Assembly (NCBI GenBank): GCA_031276545.1
Contig: JAISMW010000013.1
Span: forward strand, 1 to 19,235
Origin: Tannerellaceae bacterium
GTDB lineage: Bacteria > Bacteroidota > Bacteroidia > Bacteroidales > Tannerellaceae
DNA length: 19,235 bases
Reading direction: 5' to 3'
A model generated the notes under the pieces. It was not told the origin of the DNA. It saw only the letters and a program-made list of their open reading frames with translations, and searched no databases. Below, in pieces: positions 13,723-19,235 of this stretch; positions within the stretch are counted from its first letter, which is position 1, and the number at the start of each line of letters is the position of its first letter. The position numbers and the translations under genes are program-made.

Positions 13723-15096
13723 TCAGATACTTTCGTCCGGATCTTCCTCTTCCATTATTTGTTCAAAGTCTTCCCATGCCCAGGCGTTCCGGTACAGTTC
13801 CTCTGTGCCGAACGGGACGTGGAGGCGGCAGGTACGGATGACGGAACGCCCGAATAGGAGGTAGTCCGTATCTGCCGTGAGGGGGACTTCCCACCGGACG
13901 GTGAGGTCCTGCAGGCCGGAACAGTCATAGAAGGCATCTTCCCCTATTCGCTGCACGCTGCGGGGGATGAGGATGGAGGTGAGGCCTTCGCATCCGTAGA
14001 AGGCGCCTTTGCCGATCCACGTCAGGCCGTAGGGGAGGCCGACGGACTTCAGACGGGTGCAGTGGGCGAAGGCATAGTCGGCAATGGAGAGCGTCCCGGC
14101 GGGAATGTGGCAGTCCGCAGAGGCTTTTCCTTCCGGGCAGCATATCAGTTCTTTGCCGTCACGAAAGAGGATGCCGTCTTGCGAGGAGTATACGCCCTCT
14201 CCCTCCTCTACCGGAATGGACTCCAGACGGATGCAGCCGTGAAAGGCATGGACGCCCACCTGCTCGACGCCGGAGGGAAGGAGGATGGACGCGAGGTGGC
14301 GGCAATCCTCGAAAGCCATTTCGTCTATCTCCGTCAGGCTTTGGGGCAGGGACAGAGACGCGAGGGCTTCGCAGGAAGCGAAGGCGCCTCTTTCGATACA
14401 CTCCACGCCGTCGGGGACGCGGTAGTGGCTTTCCTGCCTGCCTGCCGGGTAGAGCGTCAGCCTGCTCCCGTCGTAACGGAAGAGTACGCCGTCTTCGGAC
14501 ATATAGGAGCGGCTCCCTTCCTCTACGGTGGCTTCGCGCAGGCGGGAGCATTGGGCGAAGGCGCGGTTTTCAATCCGCGTCACGCCGCGGGGGATGCAGA
14601 CAGACTCCAGGGCGGTGCATCCGTAGAAGGCGCCTTCCTCGATGCGTCTGAGGCTGCGGGGAAAGGCGAGGGAAGTCAGGCCGCGGCAGTGGGAAAAGGC
14701 AAACTGCCCCGTGCGCTTCAACCCTTCGGGAAGGGCGAGGGATTCCAGGGCGAAGCAGGCGCTGAAGGCATGGGAGCCGATGCGCGTCAGGCCGGGGGGC
14801 AGGCTGAGGGAGGCCAGGCTGCGGCAGTTCGCAAAGGCATACTCTTCGATGCAGGTCAGGCTGTCGGGGAGGACGATGGCGGTGATGCGGAGGTAGGAAT
14901 GAAAGGCGAAGGAGCTGATGGTCGTCATCCCTTGTCCGACAATCACCGTGCGCATCTCCTCACGCAGGTGATCCCAGGGGCGTCCGGTATGGAGGGCGGG
15001 CAGGGCGCCTTCGCCGCTAAGGGTGAGGGTACCGTCGGAAAACGACCAGGCAATAGAGCCTGTCGTTCCGCTATTCGGAAGATCGTGCTGTTCCAT
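13723..15096 (-). CDS. BspA-like LRR protein without signal peptide
   Basis: The 457 residues are largely LRR_5-type repeats of about 23 residues (pattern IxxxAFxxCxxLxSLxLPxxLTxI). Two inserts of the form VEEGxxxYxSxDGxLFRxDGxxLxxYPxGK interrupt them, and the C-terminal cap contains HVPFGTEELYRNAWAWEDFEQI. Its N-terminal domain (TGSIAWSFSDGTLTLSGEGALP) aligns with the upstream paralogue after that protein's signal peptide. Here, however, the frame begins MEQHDLPNSG only 13 bp after the upstream stop and no alternative start supplies a signal. The product would therefore stay in the cytoplasm, or the copy has lost export. No sorting domain is seen at the C-terminus. BspA-like proteins bind host or matrix proteins, but a role here is unproven. 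It is probably co-transcribed with the preceding paralogue. Confidence 0.85.
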   Translation of the reverse strand: MEQHDLPNSGTTGSIAWSFSDGTLTLSGEGALPALHTGRPWDHLREEMRTVIVGQGMTTISSFAFHSYLRITAIVLPDSLTCIEEYAFANCRSLASLSLPPGLTRIGSHAFSACFALESLALPEGLKRTGQFAFSHCRGLTSLAFPRSLRRIEEGAFYGCTALESVCIPRGVTRIENRAFAQCSRLREATVEEGSRSYMSEDGVLFRYDGSRLTLYPAGRQESHYRVPDGVECIERGAFASCEALASLSLPQSLTEIDEMAFEDCRHLASILLPSGVEQVGVHAFHGCIRLESIPVEEGEGVYSSQDGILFRDGKELICCPEGKASADCHIPAGTLSIADYAFAHCTRLKSVGLPYGLTWIGKGAFYGCEGLTSILIPRSVQRIGEDAFYDCSGLQDLTVRWEVPLTADTDYLLFGRSVIRTCRLHVPFGTEELYRNAWAWEDFEQIMEEEDPDESI

Positions 15097-15109
15097 AGCT
15101 TGACATGCC

Positions 15110-16663
15110 TTAGCGGTGTACGGTTTTCCCGCTCCATCCGCTGCTGCCCTGTACGATCAGGATGCCGCGGGGAAGGTGTCCGATGCGGAAGACCGCTTCG
15201 CCGGCCTCCTTACGGGCCGAGTAGAGCAGCACGCCTCCCGGAGTATAGACGCTGATTTGCTCGCTGCCGGGCGTATGCACCGTGAGGATCCCCTGCGTGC
15301 AGGACAGGGAGGCGGGGGAGGGAGCCGGGAGGAGTCCGGTGGCGGCCTCTTCCGTAATGTACTTAAAGTCTTTCCATCCATTGGCGGCCTTATAGAGCGC
15401 CTTTGTGCCGGAGGGTACGCGGAGGGTATCAAGCGGCGTGAGGCTGAATACATAGTCGCCAATGGCAAGAGGCGTTGTCCACCGGACGGTGACATCCCGC
15501 AAACGGTTGCATCCATCAAAAGCCCAGCTTTCGATGGCCGTCACACTGCGGGGGATGGCTGCGGACTTCAGGTTGCTGCAAGATGAGAAAGCAAAGGATC
15601 CGATAACGGCTACGCCTTCGGGGATGAAGACGGTCTCCAGATAGTCGCTGTAGCCAAAGGCGCGTTCTTCGATACGTACCGTGCCGGGGGGAATGGCGTA
15701 GTGCGTGTCGGTCTTGCCTATCGGATATTGAATTAGTACGCTCCCGTCAAGGCGGAACAGCACGCCGTCGACCGAGGAAAAGGAGGTATTCCCCGTCTCT
15801 ACGGTAATGGCCGTCAGTTGGCTACAAACGCTAAAGGCAAGGGATCCGATCTCCGTGACGCTTCGGGGGATAGAAACGGACTTCAGGCGAGAGCAGGACT
15901 CAAAAGCCACCCCTTCGATAGCGGTTACGCTGCCGGGAATCGCTACGGAGGAGAAGCCGGCGTAGTAAAAAGCCCGATTTCCAATACGCACGGTGCTGGG
16001 GGGAATGTCGTAGTGCGTATCGGTTTTGCCTTGTGGATACTGAAGCAGCACGCGTTTGTCGTGACTGAACAGTACGCCGCTGTTGGCGCTATAGGCGGTG
16101 TTTCCCTCCTCCACGCTAATCCGGCTGAGGCTTGCGCAGAGGGCGAAGGCCATATGTCCTATATTCCTCACGTTGCGGGGAATCGTGACGGCCGTCAGAC
16201 TGTCGCAATCGGCGAATGCTCCCTGTCCGATTTCCGTAAGGCTGGAGGGCAGGAAGACCGCCGTCAGCGCGTCACATATCGTAAAGGCATTTTCTCCGAT
16301 GGCCGTCACGCCTTCAGGGATGTCGACCGACGCCAGCTTCCGGCAATAGAAAAACGCCTCCCCTTCAATCCGTTTCAGGCTATTCGGCAGGCTGACGGAG
16401 GTGAGGGCGGTACACTCGTAAAAAGCCCATTCTCCAATGCTTGTCACACCCGGTTCGATCACTGCGGTGAGGATTTTTTCCCGGTACGCTATCCAGGGGG
16501 ATTCGTTGTAATTATAATTCGGCATGGCGCCCTCGCCGCGTATGGTGAGGACAGTACTGTCTTCGGACAAGCTCCAGGTAAGGGAACCCGTGGCGCCGCC
16601 CAGTGCGGACGTAGCGGCCGGAGTAAGGAGCATCGCTGCAAAAAATAATAGAACGTGTTTCAT
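15110..16663 (-). CDS. Secreted BspA-like LRR protein with T9SS-like C-terminal sorting domain
   Basis: This 517-residue member starts with signal peptide MKHVLLFFAAMLLTPAATSA, then the family N-terminal domain (TGSLTWSLSEDSTVLTIRGE). About a dozen LRR_5 repeats follow, with two GNTxxS...GVLFxxDxxxLxQYPxGKTDTHY inserts 104 residues apart, and the cap LRVPSGTKALYKAANGWKDF. Uniquely among the copies visible to their C-terminus, about 75 extra residues follow. They include ISVYTPGGVLLYSARKEAGE, LPRGILIVQGSSGWSGKTVHR, which has the shape of a type A type-IX-secretion C-terminal domain. The protein is thus predicted to reach the cell surface. A -7 box lies at 16746-16753. Its start context (CAGTATGATTC before ATG) is shared with the next paralogue. 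Confidence 0.88.
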   Translation of the reverse strand: MKHVLLFFAAMLLTPAATSALGGATGSLTWSLSEDSTVLTIRGEGAMPNYNYNESPWIAYREKILTAVIEPGVTSIGEWAFYECTALTSVSLPNSLKRIEGEAFFYCRKLASVDIPEGVTAIGENAFTICDALTAVFLPSSLTEIGQGAFADCDSLTAVTIPRNVRNIGHMAFALCASLSRISVEEGNTAYSANSGVLFSHDKRVLLQYPQGKTDTHYDIPPSTVRIGNRAFYYAGFSSVAIPGSVTAIEGVAFESCSRLKSVSIPRSVTEIGSLAFSVCSQLTAITVETGNTSFSSVDGVLFRLDGSVLIQYPIGKTDTHYAIPPGTVRIEERAFGYSDYLETVFIPEGVAVIGSFAFSSCSNLKSAAIPRSVTAIESWAFDGCNRLRDVTVRWTTPLAIGDYVFSLTPLDTLRVPSGTKALYKAANGWKDFKYITEEAATGLLPAPSPASLSCTQGILTVHTPGSEQISVYTPGGVLLYSARKEAGEAVFRIGHLPRGILIVQGSSGWSGKTVHR

Positions 16664-16688
16664 GGAATCATACTGTTTAATGAATGAA

Positions 16689-16745
16689 TTATAAGTTGAT
16701 ATTCGGGTCGCTGTCTTCCAGCATGGTCTCGAAGACTTTCGCGAA
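16689..16745 (-). pseudogene. Orphan C-terminal tail of an LRR paralogue
   Basis: On the minus strand these bases read KVFETMLEDSDPNINL and stop, matching the tails FETIVEDSDPNVDIL (fourth LRR gene) and FETIVEDSEP (third). The reading frame is not joined to any gene: it lies after the stop of the third gene and forms part of the 5' leader of the second. It is best explained as the remaining 3' end of an LRR gene that once stood here and was replaced or deleted by recombination. Confidence 0.75.
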
Positions 16746-16753
16746 CAAAAGTA
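16746..16753 (-). promoter_or_regulatory. Possible -7 box for the second LRR gene
   Basis: On the minus strand the bases read TACTTTTG, fitting TAnnTTTG, 82 bp before the ATG at 16663. It sits exactly at the junction between the third gene's end and the orphan tail. No -33 match is evident. Confidence 0.3.
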
Positions 16754-16765
16754 CGCACTATTTGT

Positions 16766-17860
16766 TTATGGTTCGCTGTCTTCCACGATAGTCTCGAAGG
16801 TTTTCCATCCTTCGGCTTTCTCATAGAGCGCCTTGGAGCCGGGGGGTACGTGGAGGGTATCGCGCGGCGTGCCGCTGAATACATTTTCGTGAATGACAGG
16901 AGGCGCTGTCCACCGGACGATGACATGCTGCAAGCGGTTGTTCGCAGATTGTATGTGTCCGAAAGCCTCCCTTTCGATAGCGGTTACGCTGCCGGGAATC
17001 GCTACGGAGGAGAAGGCGGCTCTTTCAAAAGCCCGCTTTCCGATACGCACTACGCCGGGGGGAATGGCGTAGTGCGTATCGGTTTTGCCTTCCGGATAGC
17101 AAATCAGCATACGCCCGTCGCGGCTGAACAGTACGCCGCTGTCGGCGCTAAAGGCGGTGTTTCCCTCTTCCACGCTGATCCTGCTGAGGCTTGAGCAGCG
17201 GGCGAACACCCCATTTCCTATACTTTTCACGTTGCGGGGAATGGTGACGGCCGTCAGACTGCGGCAGTAGGCGAATGCGTTTCCTCCGATTTCCGTAAGG
17301 CCGGAGGGCAGGGAGACCGCCGTCAGCGCGTAACATTCATCAAAGGCGTCCGGATCGATGGCCGTCACGCCTTCGGGGACGTCTACCGACGCCAGCTTAT
17401 GGCAATTGCTAAACGCCGAGGTTTCGATCCGTTTCAGGCTATCCGGCAGGCGGACGGAGGCGAGGGCTGTACACCCGCGAAAGGCCCAGCCGCCGATGGC
17501 CGTCACGCCTTCGGGGAGGTCTACCGACTCCAGCTTCCGGCAATTGCTAAACGCCGAGGTTTCGATCCGTTTCAGGCTGTTCGGCAGGCTGAGGGAGGTG
17601 AGGGCGTCACACTCGGCGAATGCCCATCCTCCGATGCTTGTCACACCTGCTTCGATTGCTGCGGTGAGGATTTTTTCCCGGTAGTCGTACCAGGGGGATG
17701 TACCTATATCGTAATCCGGCATGGCTCCCTCGCCGCGGATGGTGAGGGTAGTACCGTTGTCGGACAGGCTCCAGCTAAGGGTTCCCGCAGCGCCGTTCTG
17801 TGCGGACGCGGCGGCGGGGGTAAGGAGCATGGCTGCAAAGAATAAGAGAACGTGTTTCAT
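16766..17860 (-). CDS. Secreted BspA-like LRR protein, no sorting domain
   Basis: The start at 17860 gives 364 residues beginning with signal peptide MKHVLLFFAAMLLTPAAASA, nearly identical to the second gene. The family N-terminal domain follows, then LRR_5 repeats, one GNTAFSADSGVLFSRDGRML insert, and the cap DTLHVPPGSKALYEKAEGWK, ending IVEDSEP. It is shorter than its relatives because it has one insert module instead of two and lacks a sorting domain. The frame remains open upstream for 151 more codons through the 21-bp repeat array to an ATG at 18313. I chose 17860 because it restores a normal signal peptide. Two neighbouring repeat pairs are a recent 138-bp duplication. With a signal peptide it should be exported to the periplasm or beyond. 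Confidence 0.88.
   Translation of the reverse strand: MKHVLLFFAAMLLTPAAASAQNGAAGTLSWSLSDNGTTLTIRGEGAMPDYDIGTSPWYDYREKILTAAIEAGVTSIGGWAFAECDALTSLSLPNSLKRIETSAFSNCRKLESVDLPEGVTAIGGWAFRGCTALASVRLPDSLKRIETSAFSNCHKLASVDVPEGVTAIDPDAFDECYALTAVSLPSGLTEIGGNAFAYCRSLTAVTIPRNVKSIGNGVFARCSSLSRISVEEGNTAFSADSGVLFSRDGRMLICYPEGKTDTHYAIPPGVVRIGKRAFERAAFSSVAIPGSVTAIEREAFGHIQSANNRLQHVIVRWTAPPVIHENVFSGTPRDTLHVPPGSKALYEKAEGWKTFETIVEDSEP
17357..17581 (-). repeat. 138-bp in-frame duplication within the third LRR gene
   Basis: The stretch at about 17357-17443 recurs almost unchanged at 17495-17581, offset 138 bp (46 codons, two 23-residue LRRs). Both copies encode LKRIETSAFSNC and then SVDxPEGVTAI. The multiple of three and of the LRR length keeps frame and fold. 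Confidence 0.85.
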
Positions 17861-17917
17861 AGAATCATACTGTTTAGTGACTTTGTTGCAATGATAGTAA
17901 AAAATATCAAAAAAGGG

Positions 17918-18295
17918 GTTGACGTCGGCACCGCCGATGTTGACGTCGGAATCGTCGCGGTTGACGTCAGCAATGCCGCGGTTGACGTCGGCACCGCCGA
18001 TGTTGACGTCAGCAGCGCCGATGTTGACGTCGGCATCGGCGCGGTTGACGTCAGCAACGCCGCGGTTGACGTCAGCAATGCCGCGGTTGACGTCAGCAAC
18101 GCCGCGGTTGACGTCAGCATCGTCGCGGTTGACGTCAGCAATGGCGCGGTTGACGTCAGCATCGTCGCGGTTGACGTCAGCATCGTCGTGGTTGACGTCA
18201 GCATCGTCGCGGTTGACGTCAGCATCGGCGTGGTTGACGTCAGCATCGTCGCGGTTGACGTCGGCAATGGCATGGTTGACGCCGGCAATGGCGCG
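17918..18295. repeat. Minisatellite: 18 tandem 21-bp units
   Basis: Eighteen units of exactly 21 bp follow one another without any insertion or deletion, then a partial GTTGA at 18296. Twelve begin GTTGACGTCA, five GTTGACGTCG and one GTTGACGCCG. The second half varies among a few forms such as GCATCGTCGCG, GCAACGCCGCG and GCACCGCCGAT. Many units thus contain the 8-bp palindrome TGACGTCA. Because 21 is a multiple of three and no stop codons occur, long open frames exist on both strands (heptapeptides such as ADVNRDD on the minus strand). Confidence 0.95.
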
Positions 18296-18328
18296 GTTGA
18301 TGAGATTTCTCAATGCTCAATGCTTAAC

Positions 18329-18388
18329 GACTTTGTTGCAATACCGGTCAGCGAATAATCCTGTCCTGACTGTCGTTGCAACAAAGTC
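18329..18388. repeat. 60-bp palindrome next to the minisatellite
   Basis: A second copy of GACTTTGTTGCAA at 18329-18341 faces TTGCAACAAAGTC at 18376-18388, with inner GTCAG (18347-18351) and CTGAC (18366-18370) also able to pair. It is a strong cruciform or RNA hairpin just after the fourth LRR gene and could end its transcription, although no T-tract follows on the minus strand. Confidence 0.7.
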
Positions 18389-18403
18389 CTGTTTAATGAC
18401 AGC

Positions 18404-19234
18404 TTATAATATGTCAACATTAGGGTCGCTGTCTTCCACGATAGTCTCGAAGTCTTTCCATCTGTCGGCGGCCTCATAGAGCGCCTTGGCGCCGGGGGGT
18501 ACATGGAGGGTCTTGTCGCGTCTGTCAAATACATATTCGCCAATGGCAAGAGGCGTTGGCCACCGGACGGTGATATCCCGCAAACGGCGGCATTCCGAAA
18601 AAGCCCTGGATTCGATGGTCGTCACACTGCGGGGGATGACTATGGACTTCAGGTTGTTGCAATTCTGGAAAGCAGAGGATCCGATAGCGGCTACGCCTTC
18701 GGGGATAGAAACAGTCTCAGGGTAGGCGTTGCTAAAGGCACATATTTCGATACGTACCGTGCCGGGAGGAATGGCGTAGTGCGTATCGGTTTTGCCTGCC
18801 GGATACTGAATCAGCAGGCTCCCGTCGCGGCTGAACAGCACGCCGTCGGCCGAGGAATAGGAGGTATTCCCCGCCTCTACGGTAAAGGCCGTCAGTTGGC
18901 TGCAACTGCCAAAGGCATGGGCTCCGATCTCCGTGACGCTTCGGGGGATGAAGACGGACGTCAGGCAAGAGCATCTCAGGAAAGCCCCCTTTCCGATAGC
19001 GGCTACGCTGTCGGGAATCTCCACGGAAGAGAAGCCGACGGGGTAAAAGGCATAGTTTCCGATACGTACCGTGCCGGGGGGAATGGCGTAGTGCGTGTCG
19101 GTTTTGCCTGCCGGATACTGAATCAGCAGGCTCCCGTCGCGGCTGAACAGCACGCCTCTGTTGGAGCTAAAGGCGGTGTTTCCCTTCTCCACGCTAATCC
19201 GGCTGAGGCTTGAGCAGCAGGCAAAGGCCTTCTC
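18404..19234 (-). CDS. BspA-like LRR protein, C-terminal part (5' end beyond window)
   Basis: The frame is open to the right edge, and its 277 visible codons begin EKAFACCSSLSRISVEKGNT. It has LRR_5 repeats with two GNTxxSSxxGVLFSRDGSLLIQ inserts 104 residues apart and the cap KTLHVPPGAKALYEAADRWK, ending VEDSDPNVDIL. The module order matches the second gene, but there is no T9SS-like sorting domain. The N-terminus and signal peptide are outside the window. An internal GTG at 19192 is not a credible start because LRR sequence continues before it. Confidence 0.87.
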   Translation of the reverse strand, partial: EKAFACCSSLSRISVEKGNTAFSSNRGVLFSRDGSLLIQYPAGKTDTHYAIPPGTVRIGNYAFYPVGFSSVEIPDSVAAIGKGAFLRCSCLTSVFIPRSVTEIGAHAFGSCSQLTAFTVEAGNTSYSSADGVLFSRDGSLLIQYPAGKTDTHYAIPPGTVRIEICAFSNAYPETVSIPEGVAAIGSSAFQNCNNLKSIVIPRSVTTIESRAFSECRRLRDITVRWPTPLAIGEYVFDRRDKTLHVPPGAKALYEAADRWKDFETIVEDSDPNVDIL

Positions 19235-19235
19235 G

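Larger units (their letters stand above)
17879..18388. mobile_element. MITE-like insert with 13-bp terminal inverted repeats
   Basis: GACTTTGTTGCAA at 17879-17891 and its reverse complement TTGCAACAAAGTC at 18376-18388 bound the insert. CTGTTTAGTGAC (17870-17881) on the left and CTGTTTAATGAC (18389-18400) on the right look like a target duplication with one mismatch, though the left copy overlaps the repeat by three bases. The spacer of the second LRR gene has a single CTGTTTAATGA at this place (on the plus strand) and no insert. There is no transposase inside, so movement would depend on one elsewhere. Confidence 0.55.
17861..18403. other. 543-bp spacer between third and fourth LRR genes
   Basis: The corresponding spacer before the second LRR gene is only tens of bases long. 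Here it is expanded by an insert of about 510 bp with terminal inverted repeats and a 21-bp tandem array. I see no independent gene in it, although stop-free frames exist in the array. Confidence 0.75.

Noticed and set aside
14062..15255. 397-codon plus-strand frame opposite the first LRR gene
   Set aside because: Its Gly/Ala/Glu-rich translation is a shadow of GC-rich LRR codons. The minus strand shows clear LRR repeats.
17918..18295. CRISPR array
   Set aside because: Units are contiguous with no unique spacers between repeats, the unit is too short, and no cas genes are near.
17852..18358. Plus-strand frame reading VDVSIVA-like heptads (168 codons)
   Set aside because: It exists only because the 21-bp unit lacks stop codons in several frames. 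It has no start context, promoter or non-repeat domain, and overlaps the start of the LRR gene on the other strand.

Overview
The window looks like a chromosome segment of a Bacteroidota (Bacteroidales) species. A Parabacteroides/Tannerella-like host would fit, but the genus cannot be fixed from this stretch. The clues are Bacteroides-type -7 boxes (TAnnTTTG) before several genes, almost no Shine-Dalgarno sequences, a GH109 glycosidase, BspA-like leucine-rich repeat (LRR) proteins (one with a type IX-secretion-like C-terminal domain), FN3-like modules with the YYVRAFATN signature, and a patatin fused to an outer-membrane barrel.

Left edge to 3.3 kb: the start of an IS5-type transposase on the minus strand is cut by the window edge. 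About 25 bp beyond its likely end lies a secreted IgGFc-binding-like gene whose frame is broken twice, each time at a C-run that seems one C short. A Tat-exported GH109/Gfo-Idh-MocA enzyme follows and ends in a strong terminator.

3.3-13.4 kb: this is a phospho-signalling locus on the plus strand. A stand-alone LytTR regulator overlaps a membrane FHA/zinc-ribbon protein. A new promoter then drives a tight gene string: a very acidic 79-aa protein with no basic residues, a zinc-ribbon/FHA protein, a PP2C phosphatase, a transmembrane Ser/Thr kinase with a WG-repeat-like exterior, an outer-membrane barrel protein, an FN3-Kelch lipoprotein and a patatin-POTRA-barrel protein. Two pairs overlap and the other gaps in the string are 11-37 bp. 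My reading is that kinase, phosphatase and two FHA readers form a reversible phosphorylation switch linked to three envelope proteins, with the acidic protein as candidate substrate or scaffold. I do not recognise this combination as a named system. The patatin gene carries a C9 tract that could act as a slippage on/off switch.

13.4-19.2 kb: after a repeat-built hairpin the strand switches, base composition becomes visibly more GC-rich, and four related BspA-like LRR genes lie head-to-tail on the minus strand (the last runs off the window). They show signs of continuing recombination: a 138-bp internal duplication, near-identical modules 312 bp apart, an orphan gene tail, loss of a signal peptide in one copy, and a sorting domain on only one. 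Between the third and fourth copies lies a roughly 510-bp insert with 13-bp terminal inverted repeats. It carries 18 tandem 21-bp units, each with a GTTGACGTC-type core, and these stay open in frame with the LRR gene next to them.
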